A stretch of 55,473 nucleotides of DNA from the NCBI GenBank assembly GCA_021806615.1, contig JAJZRB010000007.1, forward strand, positions 1-55,473, written 5' to 3'. A program made the translations under genes and the position numbers. Each line of letters begins with the position of its first letter. Positions within the stretch are counted from its first letter, which is position 1. The notes beneath the pieces were generated by a model. That model saw only the letters and a program-made list of their open reading frames with translations. It did not search any database and had not been told where the DNA came from. The DNA comes from a bacterium (GTDB taxonomy: Bacteria; Patescibacteriota; Patescibacteriia; Patescibacteriales; UBA12465). This document shows, piece by piece, positions 38,049-48,407 of the stretch.

Positions 38049-41000
38049 ATGCCAAACTTTTACGGAGGCTTGAAAAAATTTTTCAGTCTTAAGGAGGACA
38101 GCCGGAAGAAAGACGAGGCGGAAAAAAATAAGCTAGAAGAAGGACCTAGCCCGGAAGACGTAGCCCGGGAATTGGCGCTAGCCGAAGAAAAGATAAGAAA
38201 TCAAGAGCTTTCTCCCGATGCGAGCGGCGAACTGCCGGATGAGAAAAAACCGGCCGGCCAAAAAGTAGTCCAAGAGGCGGGTTCGGATCTGGCGGCCGCT
38301 AAAAAAGATTCTTTGCATAGTTTGGACCAGGCGGCTAAATTGACTTTCACCGCCGGCCTTGTTGACACTTCAGACATCATGCGCAGCCAAGCGCATCGCG
38401 CCGCTTCGGAGAAGATGACGGCAGACAAGAAGGAGTTGAGCGGTTTTAAAGGGATAGTCGCCAGGATCTGGAAATATAATTATGCCGAACAGTATTTGCA
38501 CGAGCAAGAACGCGTCAAGGCTAAGAAAAGGATATTAGCGGAAGGAAATGTCTATAGCAATGAAGGGCTGAGCGCGACTGAGAAAGCAGAAGCGAATAAA
38601 GCCTTCCAAGACGCGACCTTGACCAGGTTCACTTCGGAAATCAAGGGCTTAGTGGAAGAGAATCTGGGCGAGAAGCGCGAACAGCTGGCTGATACCGCGG
38701 CGGCTAAGGCGATCAAGTCCGACCTGAAGAAGATAATCAACGAATATGCCGATGGCCGGATAGACGAAGCGGGATTCGAGGGAGCAAAACGCGCCGTCTT
38801 TGAAAAAATACAGCAAAGCGGCGATCAGACGACGATCAAGCAGAGCGAAATGTTCGTCGATAATTTTCTGGCTATCGCCGATCAAGTCAAAGGGATCAAA
38901 GATAATATCCGCCAAGCCGCCGACCATCAGGAAAAATTAGCCGCCTTTGATTTCGATCTTAATCTCATCTTAGGCAAAGCGAAGGAAGGAATAAAGACGG
39001 AAACGCATTATAATCTAGCGGAAAAGACCGTAGAGAGATTGCGGCGCAGCAAATTAGGCAGCCTCATTAACGAGACGACTCTGGCGGCTTCGGTCGGCCT
39101 GGCTTACTCGGCCGGTTCCTTCTTATCCCAGCGCGTTTTACGTTCTAAAGCGATGGCAGTCGGAACTTTGGGCCTGGCCGTCGGCGTTTCCGGCGCTTAT
39201 TCTGGCATCAAGGAAAGCCAGATGCAGAAGAGGGAACGCCAAACCTTAGAAGCGCGCGCCGCTACAGGGGCCGTCGATCTCCAGGCAGAACAGCAGAAAT
39301 TAGGCCAGGAAATTACGGCCTTGAAAGAAGCCGAAAAGATGACGAGCGATAAGAAAGAATTAAGAAATATCAGCAATAGGCTAAAGAGCTTAGAGGGGGA
39401 ACGGAAGAAAATGGCTGAGCAGGAAAGCTTCCTATACCAGAAGAAGACCGCGCGGGAGCTCAGCGCTAATTTACAGCAGGCGCTTTATGAAGTCGATCCT
39501 AGCGGCCAAGCGAACGTTAAGAAATTTGATTCCGCCGCTGAGCTGGACGGCGTCCTGGACCAATTGGCGCAAATCGAGGCCCGTCTGGAGCTTTCTAATG
39601 AGAAAAAGATAGATCTGATAAGCTATTCCAGCTTAGCCAAAGTAGAAAGCGAACGCTTGGATTTGTTGCAAGCTAAATGGCAGGCTAAAGACAGGCTGCA
39701 ATCTTTGCCGGCTGATGTCAGCCGGGATTGGGAGAAACGCCTGAAGGATCTGACGAACCTCCATCGCCAAGTATTGCTGAAAAATGATGATGGCGGCATT
39801 GAAAGAAAAGATCAGCTTTTCAATAAATATAAAAACAAGGAGGTCCTCCGGAAAGTCGCGCAGAGCGCCGTCAGCGGCCTGACTATCGGCTTAGCGGCCC
39901 AGGAAGTTTTTGCCGCTTTCTCGGACAAACAGGAAGGCCTGGTAGAAAATATATTCAAAGGAGACAAGCGCATCCTAGGCGGGCGCGATACGGCGCTGGA
40001 AGCTTTACGCGGCTGGCTGACCGGCCATCACGCTGTCGGCGAGATGCATGAGGCGGCCATCGCTAACGGCTTAGTCAAACTGCCGGGAGATTGCAGCTGG
40101 CTGCATAATCCGGATGGCTCTTTCAATCTGGTGCGCGGCTCAGAAGTTTTGGCCGAACATTTGAAAGTAAATCCGGACGGCTCTTTGACCTCAGAGGCTA
40201 GGGATTTATTAGCGGCCGAGCATATCAATGTCGCCGCCAGCCAATATTTGATCGAACCGGGTCAAAATACCACGACCTTAACCCACCTCAGCCCTAATGA
40301 TTATATTGATAAGCATAGCGGAGATTTCAAGCAAGTCAGCCGCAGCTTATGGTATGCGAACGACACCCCGATGTATAAAGGGCCGGACGGCAAGCTGCAC
40401 GGAGCTGATTTGAATGAACTCAAGGAACAATGGGGCGGCGACCATGGCTCAGGCATCAATACTAAGACTAATTGCTATGAGATGACCGCTTTCAGGATGC
40501 GCCCGGACGGATCGTTTGAAACCGTAAACGGCACTAAACTGAATGAAAATGCCGCTGAATTGATCAAGGAAGGAAAAATGAGATTCCAGTTTTCTCTATC
40601 TGATGAAACCCAGAATCAGGTTATTGACCTGCCTGTCGATCCGGTCACCGGGAAAATAAGCGTTGAAAGGGGAAGCGAGCTCGGTAAGCTTTTATTCGGC
40701 GAGAAGAATAGCCACGGCGCCTTGCAGGCCGTCTTGAAAGCGAGATTCGCTGAAGTCGTGACTTCGGCCGGAGTCGGCCAGAATGGCGTGGAAAAAGTCC
40801 ATGTGTTTGCGACCGCTGTCGGCGAAGGGTTGAAAGACGCGACTGCCTCGGAAATAATCAATACGCCGCCGCAATTAGGGACGTCCACTATCCTCGATGT
40901 TCCGCGGGAATGGGATATCCCGCCAGTCATTCCAGTCGGTTGGCGGAAACCCCTGGGCAAGATACCGGGGGCCGGTTTTGAGTATAGCCTCTATCAGCCC

Positions 41001-43316
41001 GGTCCAGTGGATGAGAACCGCCTGAAAAAGATGGCGGAAAGACGTTCGGATACTTTGAATAGAGACCCGCGCGCCAAGCTTGACCACTACGAAGAGATTG
41101 AAAAATATTTTGCCAAGATGGATAAGGATTATCGGGAAAAGATCAAGGGTTTGGCGGCCGAAGCCGGAGCGATGAGCCCCGAGAACAAGGTCTCTATCTG
41201 CATCCCGGTAGCTGGCCATCAGGAAGGAGGCAGGATTTATGAATCATTGAAGAATTATACTTACCAGAAAGCCGAGCCGGAAGATTTTGAGATCTGCTTG
41301 ATGGTCAATCATCCGGATCACGATCAGGACGGGAAGGAGATCAAGCCTGATAAGACGCTGGCGGAGATAGAGCGCTTTAAAAAAGATTACCCGCAGATGA
41401 ATGTCAAAGTGATGTATAAAGTCATCCCTTATGAAGAGGTCAATATCGGCCTGGTGCGTAAGATGTTGAATGATGCCGTCCTTTATCGCCAGCATGAGCG
41501 AGGGAAAAAAGCTCCGGATTTGATCATGGTCAGTAACGATGCGGACAATCTGGGCATTGATCCGCGTTATGTCCAGAATTTCATCAAGAGATTCGCCGAT
41601 AATCCTAAACTGGACGGCGTACTCGGACAGTTAGATTGGGATCCGGAAGCCTATACTAAATATCCGTTGATCCATATTGGCACCCGTTTATTCCAATACT
41701 ATTCCGGCCTGGGGCGCAAGAATCGTGGCGGAATCGTTTCTAGCGGTGCCAATTTCGCTTTTAAATCAAGCATCTACGCCGGTATCGGCGGCTATTTAGA
41801 CGATGTCCAAGGAGGGGAAGATGTCGCTATCGGCCAGGCGATCTCTTTAGCCCGCGGCGATACTTATGAAACCCAGCGCCACGGCGGATCAGCTTCGCGG
41901 CTCTTCACTTCCGCCCGCCGGGCCATAGATGTCTTGAATAAATTCAATCTATCCCCGGTAGAACAGTGGGATAAAGGTTTCAGCGCTTTTGACGATGAGA
42001 TACGCAAGATGGACCTAAATAGCTTGGCCGGCGAGAAGATCGATTATCGCGATCCCAAATTTTTAGCGAAATTCAAGATCGGCTTGGAGCATATCATCAA
42101 TCAGACCCTGAATGTCTATGAGCGCGGGGAGAAATTAGGCAAAGGCCATAGGACCTATCGCGAGGAGATTATCGGACGTTTAGGCATCAAATATAAGCTT
42201 GACGATAAAGGTAATGTGGTGATTACCGATATGTCCAAATTAGTGAAGGGCTTGGAGACTTATCAGAAAGAAGGGATCCTGCAGCGCGACGCCCGATCCG
42301 GCAAGCTTAAGCCGGCGGAAAGATTGAAGAAGATGCGCGCGGCGCGCCAGAGCGTAGAGGCAGGAGGAGAAAAGCCCGCTCCAGAGGAAAGCGCCTTAGC
42401 CAAAGAAAATGACGCCTCCCTGAAGAAATTCTATGAAGAGGGGAAGAGGATAATAGACGTCAGTTTGACCGCGCCCGCCATTAAGGAAATCAAGGCCGGA
42501 GAAAAACAAAGCGATCTGGACGGCGAATATGTCCGGCGCGATAATGAAATAATCTCCGAAGGCGAAACCGGACGGGTCGTAGCCGGTTATGACAAGGCGA
42601 CGCAAGAGCCGGTGGTCATCAAGGAAAGTCCGAAAAGCAAGAAGAAGAAATTGGATCCGGAAAAGTATTTATTAGATCGCGGCTTCAGTGATCCTGCCCT
42701 GGCCTTGCCTCGCAAGAGGCTGGAACGAGGCCAGGAAATAATCAAAGTCTATCAGGCGGCGGAAACTGACCTGGAACATTATTTAGAGAGTTACCATAAG
42801 CTAGAGCCGAAAGCGGCCCTAGAAATAATCATCCGTCTAAGCGATGCCGCTCGTCAGCTGCACCGCCTAGATGTTGTCCATGGCGATATCGCGCCGAGCA
42901 ATGTCCTGTTATTTCCCGACGGCGCCAAGCTCGGGGATTTAGATGATTCTTATGTCCATGATTTCATAAAGACCGGCAATAGCGGCAATCGCTTCATCAT
43001 GGCGCCAGAGATGTTCGCCGGAGAAGGACAGAATAAGTTCGATAAGACTGTAGATATTTATGCCTTATCAGCCGATCTATACTATATGCTCGTCGGACGC
43101 TGGCCGCACCAGATCGAGGAAAAGGGATTGACCCCGGAAGCCAAACAGGAGAAATATAAAGAATTGCATGAGACGGAAGAAATAAGCTACCCGGATGATA
43201 TCCCGCCGGTTTTACGTCCTATCTTAGCCAGAGGCTTGGCTGTCAGCCCATCCGGACGATATCAGAGCATAGACTACCTGTTGAAAGATCTCCTGTCGGC
43301 TTATAACAGTCTTTAG
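38049..43316 (+). CDS. 1755-aa protein: N-terminal coiled/hydrophobic region, GT2-like glycosyltransferase domain, C-terminal Ser/Thr-kinase-like domain
   Basis: GT2-like VSICIPVAGHQEGG...LIMVSNDADN...GGEDVAIGQAI; kinase-like SEGETGRVVAGYD, VVIKES, VVHGDIAPSNVLLFPDGAKLGDLDD, MAPEMF. Confidence 0.85.
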   Translation: MPNFYGGLKKFFSLKEDSRKKDEAEKNKLEEGPSPEDVARELALAEEKIRNQELSPDASGELPDEKKPAGQKVVQEAGSDLAAAKKDSLHSLDQAAKLTFTAGLVDTSDIMRSQAHRAASEKMTADKKELSGFKGIVARIWKYNYAEQYLHEQERVKAKKRILAEGNVYSNEGLSATEKAEANKAFQDATLTRFTSEIKGLVEENLGEKREQLADTAAAKAIKSDLKKIINEYADGRIDEAGFEGAKRAVFEKIQQSGDQTTIKQSEMFVDNFLAIADQVKGIKDNIRQAADHQEKLAAFDFDLNLILGKAKEGIKTETHYNLAEKTVERLRRSKLGSLINETTLAASVGLAYSAGSFLSQRVLRSKAMAVGTLGLAVGVSGAYSGIKESQMQKRERQTLEARAATGAVDLQAEQQKLGQEITALKEAEKMTSDKKELRNISNRLKSLEGERKKMAEQESFLYQKKTARELSANLQQALYEVDPSGQANVKKFDSAAELDGVLDQLAQIEARLELSNEKKIDLISYSSLAKVESERLDLLQAKWQAKDRLQSLPADVSRDWEKRLKDLTNLHRQVLLKNDDGGIERKDQLFNKYKNKEVLRKVAQSAVSGLTIGLAAQEVFAAFSDKQEGLVENIFKGDKRILGGRDTALEALRGWLTGHHAVGEMHEAAIANGLVKLPGDCSWLHNPDGSFNLVRGSEVLAEHLKVNPDGSLTSEARDLLAAEHINVAASQYLIEPGQNTTTLTHLSPNDYIDKHSGDFKQVSRSLWYANDTPMYKGPDGKLHGADLNELKEQWGGDHGSGINTKTNCYEMTAFRMRPDGSFETVNGTKLNENAAELIKEGKMRFQFSLSDETQNQVIDLPVDPVTGKISVERGSELGKLLFGEKNSHGALQAVLKARFAEVVTSAGVGQNGVEKVHVFATAVGEGLKDATASEIINTPPQLGTSTILDVPREWDIPPVIPVGWRKPLGKIPGAGFEYSLYQPGPVDENRLKKMAERRSDTLNRDPRAKLDHYEEIEKYFAKMDKDYREKIKGLAAEAGAMSPENKVSICIPVAGHQEGGRIYESLKNYTYQKAEPEDFEICLMVNHPDHDQDGKEIKPDKTLAEIERFKKDYPQMNVKVMYKVIPYEEVNIGLVRKMLNDAVLYRQHERGKKAPDLIMVSNDADNLGIDPRYVQNFIKRFADNPKLDGVLGQLDWDPEAYTKYPLIHIGTRLFQYYSGLGRKNRGGIVSSGANFAFKSSIYAGIGGYLDDVQGGEDVAIGQAISLARGDTYETQRHGGSASRLFTSARRAIDVLNKFNLSPVEQWDKGFSAFDDEIRKMDLNSLAGEKIDYRDPKFLAKFKIGLEHIINQTLNVYERGEKLGKGHRTYREEIIGRLGIKYKLDDKGNVVITDMSKLVKGLETYQKEGILQRDARSGKLKPAERLKKMRAARQSVEAGGEKPAPEESALAKENDASLKKFYEEGKRIIDVSLTAPAIKEIKAGEKQSDLDGEYVRRDNEIISEGETGRVVAGYDKATQEPVVIKESPKSKKKKLDPEKYLLDRGFSDPALALPRKRLERGQEIIKVYQAAETDLEHYLESYHKLEPKAALEIIIRLSDAARQLHRLDVVHGDIAPSNVLLFPDGAKLGDLDDSYVHDFIKTGNSGNRFIMAPEMFAGEGQNKFDKTVDIYALSADLYYMLVGRWPHQIEEKGLTPEAKQEKYKELHETEEISYPDDIPPVLRPILARGLAVSPSGRYQSIDYLLKDLLSAYNSL

Positions 43317-43334
43317 TATTTTACGCGGCATATT

Positions 43335-43361
43335 AAAATCGGCTTAATCAGCCGATTTTTT
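43335..43361 (+). terminator. Terminator after the 1755-aa gene
   Basis: AAAATCGGCT-TAATC-AGCCGATTTTTT. Confidence 0.88.
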
Positions 43362-43431
43362 GTTATTTTCTTGCTTAAATCTCTAAAATAAGTTAAAATC
43401 TAGTGGTAAAATATCTAAGAATTTTTTAAAA

Positions 43432-43457
43432 AAACGAGTCTGATCGTTTAGTTTTTT
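43432..43457 (+). terminator. Terminator-like hairpin directly upstream of the aspS start
   Basis: AAACGA-GTCTGA-TCGTTT followed by AGTTTTTT and the ATG. Confidence 0.4.
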
Positions 43458-45251
43458 ATGTTAAGAACTCATACTTGTGGTGAATTAAATTTATCTAATA
43501 TCGGCCAAAAAGTCGTTATATCCGGTTGGGTTAACAGTATCCGTAACCATGGCGGCCTGATTTTCGTTGATTTGCGCGACCGCTACGGCTTGACCCAGGT
43601 AAAATTCAACCAGTCCGATAATAAAGAAGCAGCCGCGATCGCCGAGAAATTACATGATGAATGGGTCGTCAAAGTGAAAGGCGAAGTTGAGGCTCGTCCG
43701 GCTGATATGGTCAACGCGAAGACAGCGACCGGCACCATAGAAGTTATCGCTTCTGAAATAGAAATTTTAGGCCAAGCTAAAGTCTTGCCTTTTGAAATCA
43801 ACGAGGAAAAGAACGCGGAGGCTAACGAAGCCTTGCGTCTGAAGTACCGCTTCATTGACTTGCGCCGGCCTAAATTACAGGAGATGTTGAGAGTCAAAGA
43901 TAAATTCATCTCTTATATCCGAGATTATTTCCATCAGCGGGATTTCGTAGAAGTCCAGACTCCGATACTAGCTAATTCTTCGCCGGAAGGCGCGCGTGAT
44001 TTCTTGGTACCCTCCCGCCTTTATCCCGGAAAATTTTATGCTCTGCCGCAAGCGCCCCAGCAGTTCAAGCAATTGCTCATGGTCGGCGGCGTAGATAAAT
44101 ATTTCCAGATCGCGCCCTGCTTCCGCGATGAAGATCCGCGGATGGATCGCCATTATGGCGAGTTCTATCAATTAGATATGGAAATGAGCTTCGTGGAACA
44201 GGAAGATGTCTTCGCCGTCATGGATCCGCTCATGATTGAATTGACGGAAAAATTCAGCTCCAAGAAGATTATTAATTTGCAGCCGGACGGACGTTTTCCG
44301 CGCTTATCCTGGCGGGAAGCGATGGATAGATACGGCTCTGATAAGCCGGACCTCCGTTTTGATCTGAGCATCAAAGATGTCAGCGACGCTGTCCGTGATT
44401 GCGGTTTTTCCGTCTTTACCGATACGCTGGATAATAAAGGCGTGGTTCACGCCCTGAAAATAGATGGTGGGGCTAAGTTCACGCGGAAAGAGATTGACGA
44501 GTATACGGAATTAGCGAAGAAACGGGGCGCGAAAGGTTTGGCTTACCTGAGCCTCAAGGAGGGGAGCATAAATTCCCCTTTTGCCAAATTCATGGCCCCG
44601 GAGAAATTACAAGCGATCGCTACCGCCTGTGAGGCGCGGGAAGGCGATCTGGTTTTTTTCGCGGCTGACGCTTGGCGGACGGTCTGCAATGTGCTGGGAG
44701 CGGTCAGGAACGAAGCCGCGAGCCGCTTGGGCCTGAAAGATAATGCCAAGGCCGCTTGGCTCTGGATTGTTGATTTTCCCATGTATGATTATTCGGAAAT
44801 AGAAGAGGGGCGGATTGATTTTGGCCATAATCCTTTTTCCATGCCCCAAGGCGGCTTGAAGGCTCTAGAAGAACAGGATCCTTTGGATATACTAGCTTAC
44901 CAGTATGACTTGGTCATTAACGGTTTTGAAGCTTCTAGCGGCGCCATACGCAATCATGATCCGGAAATAATGTATAAAGCGTTCGCTATCGCCGGCTATA
45001 GCCGGGAAGAAGTTGACCATAAATTCGGCGCCATGATCAACGCTTTTTCTTACGGCGCTCCGCCGCACGGCGGAAACGCGCCAGGCATTGATAGGATCTT
45101 GATGGTCCTTAATGACTGGGATTCTATCCGCGACATTTATGCTTTCCCGAAGGACGGGCAAGGCAGGGATCTGATGACCGATTCGCCGAGCGAGGTCAAT
45201 CCTAAGCAGCTGGATGAATTATATCTGGCCGTCAATCATCGTAAGAAATAA
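43458..45251 (+). CDS. aspS: Aspartyl-tRNA synthetase
   Basis: GWVNSIRNHGGLIFVDLRDRYGLTQVKF...FRDEDPRMDRHYGEFYQLDMEMSFV...GIDRILMVL. Confidence 0.96.
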   Translation: MLRTHTCGELNLSNIGQKVVISGWVNSIRNHGGLIFVDLRDRYGLTQVKFNQSDNKEAAAIAEKLHDEWVVKVKGEVEARPADMVNAKTATGTIEVIASEIEILGQAKVLPFEINEEKNAEANEALRLKYRFIDLRRPKLQEMLRVKDKFISYIRDYFHQRDFVEVQTPILANSSPEGARDFLVPSRLYPGKFYALPQAPQQFKQLLMVGGVDKYFQIAPCFRDEDPRMDRHYGEFYQLDMEMSFVEQEDVFAVMDPLMIELTEKFSSKKIINLQPDGRFPRLSWREAMDRYGSDKPDLRFDLSIKDVSDAVRDCGFSVFTDTLDNKGVVHALKIDGGAKFTRKEIDEYTELAKKRGAKGLAYLSLKEGSINSPFAKFMAPEKLQAIATACEAREGDLVFFAADAWRTVCNVLGAVRNEAASRLGLKDNAKAAWLWIVDFPMYDYSEIEEGRIDFGHNPFSMPQGGLKALEEQDPLDILAYQYDLVINGFEASSGAIRNHDPEIMYKAFAIAGYSREEVDHKFGAMINAFSYGAPPHGGNAPGIDRILMVLNDWDSIRDIYAFPKDGQGRDLMTDSPSEVNPKQLDELYLAVNHRKK

Positions 45252-45302
45252 CCTAGCGGATGATGCCGGTTGAAGCATTCCCGGCTAATAACCAATCAAT
45301 TT

Positions 45303-46691
45303 ATGCCCATAACCTTAATAAAATCTTTATTCCGTTCTGCCGAATATTTGAATCAGGAAGTGATTGTCGCCGGTTGGGTGCGCACCGCGCGCAGTTCCAA
45401 GGATTTCGGCTTCATTGAAATAAATGACGGCTCTTTTTTCAAGGGTTTGCAAATAGTTTTCGCTAGCGATTTAGAAAATTTCAGCGAAGTGGAAAAGATC
45501 AGCGTCGGATCGTCTTTAAGAGTAGAAGGGAAATTAGTCGAGTCTCCGGCTAGCGGCCAGGCCTTTGAATTGAAAGCGCGGAAGATAAGCATCCTCAACT
45601 TGGCGCCGGCCGATTATCCGCTCCAGAAAAAGAAGCATAGTTTTGAGTTCTTGCGGACGATCGCCCATTTACGCGGCCGCAGCAATACTTTTTCCGCCGT
45701 CTTTCGCCTCCGTTCCGCTTTGAGCTTCGCGATACATAAATTTTTTAATGAAGAAGGGTTTAGTTATATCCATACGCCGATAATCTCAACGAGCGACTGC
45801 GAAGGAGCGGGCGAGATGTTCCAGGTGACTACCCTGGACCTGTCTCATCCCGCTAAGGACGATAAAGGGGGAATAGACTATAGCGAAGATTTTTTCGGCA
45901 AGAAGGCAGGATTGACCGTCAGCGGACAGCTCAATGCCGAGGCGCTGGTCATGGGCTTGAATAAGGTCTATACTTTCGGCCCGACTTTCCGGGCGGAGAA
46001 TTCTAATACGACGCGGCACGCTTCGGAATTCTGGATGATGGAGCCGGAGATGGCTTTTTCTAACCTGGATGACGATATGGCGCTCGCGGAAAAGATGCTT
46101 AAGTATCTGATCGCCTATATCCTCCAGGAATTGCCGGAAGAGATGGAATTTTTTAATAAATTCATCGATCCGGGGATCAAGGAGCGCCTGCATAACATCC
46201 TGGATTCCGAATTCGCGCGGATAACTTATACGGAAGCGGTGGAAATCCTGGAAAAATCTGGCGAGAAATTCGTCTATCCGGTGAAATGGGGCATTGATCT
46301 GCAGACCGAACATGAGAAATATCTGACCGATAAGGTCTATAAAAAGCCGGTTTTTGTCACTGACTATCCTAAGGATATCAAGGCCTTCTATATGCGCCTG
46401 AATGAAGACGGGAAAACGGTCGCGGCCATGGATCTCCTGGCTCCGGGCATCGGGGAGATCATCGGCGGCAGCCAGCGCGAAGAACGCTTGGAATATCTGG
46501 AAAGACGGATGTCGGAGATGGGCCTCAAGAAAGAAGATTACGCCTGGTATCTGGATTTGCGCAAATATGGCTCGGTGCCGCACGCCGGTTTCGGCCTAGG
46601 CTTTGAGCGGCTCATAATGTACCTGTCCGGTATGGCCAATATCCGCGATGTGATTCCGTTCCCGCGGACGCCGAAGAACGCGGAGTTTTAA
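45303..46691 (+). CDS. asnS: Asparaginyl-tRNA synthetase
   Basis: [30 protein letters not shown]...[28 protein letters not shown]...[15 protein letters not shown]. Confidence 0.94.
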   Translation: MPITLIKSLFRSAEYLNQEVIVAGWVRTARSSKDFGFIEINDGSFFKGLQIVFASDLENFSEVEKISVGSSLRVEGKLVESPASGQAFELKARKISILNLAPADYPLQKKKHSFEFLRTIAHLRGRSNTFSAVFRLRSALSFAIHKFFNEEGFSYIHTPIISTSDCEGAGEMFQVTTLDLSHPAKDDKGGIDYSEDFFGKKAGLTVSGQLNAEALVMGLNKVYTFGPTFRAENSNTTRHASEFWMMEPEMAFSNLDDDMALAEKMLKYLIAYILQELPEEMEFFNKFIDPGIKERLHNILDSEFARITYTEAVEILEKSGEKFVYPVKWGIDLQTEHEKYLTDKVYKKPVFVTDYPKDIKAFYMRLNEDGKTVAAMDLLAPGIGEIIGGSQREERLEYLERRMSEMGLKKEDYAWYLDLRKYGSVPHAGFGLGFERLIMYLSGMANIRDVIPFPRTPKNAEF

Positions 46692-46724
46692 TAATCAAGA
46701 CCCGCCATGGCGGGCACTAAATAT

Positions 46725-47651
46725 ATGACTAACAAACAGAACGCCAAGTATGCTTTCTATTATCTATTGTCGCTAGTCGCCTTGATCTTCATGTCCTTAT
46801 CGGTCGGCATGATCGTTTTTGCCATCATTAACAAGACGGTTGCCGATGCTCTCAATAATTTTTTAGGGAATTATGACAGCCAGCTGAAATTCGCGATTTC
46901 CGCGCTTATTATCGCCACGCCGATCTATTACCTTATTTCGCGCTTGATAAGCCAAGGCTTGCGCCGCGGAGATTTAGAAAAAGATTCCGGCATACGCCGC
47001 TGGCTGACTTATTTTATCCTGCTTATTTCCTCCCTGATCGTCCTGGGAAGCTTCATCAGCGTCATTAATGTTTTCTTGTCGGGCGAACTCACGAGCCGCT
47101 TCATTCTTAAAGCATTGACGGTCTTCGTGATTGCGGCCGCGGTTTTTTCTTTCTATTTCTATGACATCAAGCGGGAAAATATAGATAAGAAGGATAAGGT
47201 CGTGACGATTTTCTGGATCGCCTCCTTAGTCCTAGTGGCGGCCGCTTTCATAGCTTCTTGGTTTTTCGTAGAGTCGCCTAAAGTCGCGCGTGCCAGGCTA
47301 TTGGACCAGGCCTTAGTTAACAATATCTATAGTTTAGAGAGCGCCGTCAATAATTATTATGACCGTTATAAGAAGTTGCCGGATAGCCTGGAGGCCGTGA
47401 CTTCAGATAAAGGCATTTATCTCCACAGCCAATCCTTGATTGATCCGGAAACCAAGGTCCCGATCGTCTACAATAAGCTCGGCGAGCAGTCGTTCGAATT
47501 GTGCGCCACTTTCCGTTCGGATAGCGCGGCTACTGATGCCAACGGCCCGTCGCCGGCGGTTTATCCCGGCGATAAGAACCATCGCGCCGGCTATCAGTGC
47601 CTGCGCGGCAGCCTTTATGCGATACCGGCCGTTCCGGCTTTGAAACAATAA
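46725..47651 (+). CDS. DUF5671-like membrane protein
   Basis: YAFYYLLSLVALIFMSLSVGMIVFAIIN plus several further TM segments; start chosen at MTNKQNAKY. Confidence 0.75.
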   Translation: MTNKQNAKYAFYYLLSLVALIFMSLSVGMIVFAIINKTVADALNNFLGNYDSQLKFAISALIIATPIYYLISRLISQGLRRGDLEKDSGIRRWLTYFILLISSLIVLGSFISVINVFLSGELTSRFILKALTVFVIAAAVFSFYFYDIKRENIDKKDKVVTIFWIASLVLVAAAFIASWFFVESPKVARARLLDQALVNNIYSLESAVNNYYDRYKKLPDSLEAVTSDKGIYLHSQSLIDPETKVPIVYNKLGEQSFELCATFRSDSAATDANGPSPAVYPGDKNHRAGYQCLRGSLYAIPAVPALKQ

Positions 47652-47653
47652 TT

Positions 47654-48379
47654 ATGTTAGAATTCACGACAGAAAAATTTTCCGGCCCTTTGGGGCTGCT
47701 GCTCAGCTTAATAGAGAGCGAAGAGCTGGATATCACCGAGGTTTCATTGGCGAAGATCGCCGATGAATACGTGGCTTATATCCGAGCGGCTCAAAATATC
47801 AATCCGGAAGAGCTAGCCGATTTCTTGCTCATCGCTGCCAAGCTTCTGTTCATCAAGTCCAAAGCTCTCTTGCCGTATCTTTATGCCGGGGAAGAGGAAG
47901 AAGAAATGAACGATTTAGAGCGTCAGCTGAAGATGTACCAGGAATTCGTGGCCGCCAGCCAAAAGGTTAAAGAAATCATCGGCCGCCAGCAATGGCTGTA
48001 CTTGCCGCCGATAATCAACGCCAAGAACCGGCGCAGCCAGTTCAAGCTGCCTGTTTTTTCGCCTCCGGCTAAATTGACAGCCGCTCTCTTGCATGAGAAA
48101 TTATTGCTTATCTTAGCTGGACTAGAAAGACAGCGGGAGGAGAAATTGCCGGAAGCGACCTTGGAGCCGAAGATAAATATTGAAGAAAAGATAGCGGCGA
48201 TAAAGACCATGCTCTTGAATAAGATCAAATTTAATTTTTCCCAGCTTTTGCGCCGCGCGGCGACGAGGACCGAAGTCATCGTCAACTTCCTGGCCGTCTT
48301 AGAGCTGGCCAAGCAGAACCAATTATCCTTTGAGCAGGAAGAGCTGTTCAGCGAGATCCATATCAGCCATTTAGATTAA
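47654..48379 (+). CDS. scpA: Segregation and condensation protein A
   Basis: FSGPLGLLLSLIESEELDITEVSLAKIADEYVAYIR...EELADFLLIAAKLLFIKSKALLP. Confidence 0.94.
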   Translation: MLEFTTEKFSGPLGLLLSLIESEELDITEVSLAKIADEYVAYIRAAQNINPEELADFLLIAAKLLFIKSKALLPYLYAGEEEEEMNDLERQLKMYQEFVAASQKVKEIIGRQQWLYLPPIINAKNRRSQFKLPVFSPPAKLTAALLHEKLLLILAGLERQREEKLPEATLEPKINIEEKIAAIKTMLLNKIKFNFSQLLRRAATRTEVIVNFLAVLELAKQNQLSFEQEELFSEIHISHLD

Positions 48380-48407
48380 AAATTCGCTTCTTATAAATAG
48401 TATCCAT

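Noticed and set aside
45786-46583. 265-aa minus-strand ORF opposite asnS
   Set aside because: Antisense to a clearly conserved gene, His/Arg-rich and without a recognisable domain; by-product of codon bias.
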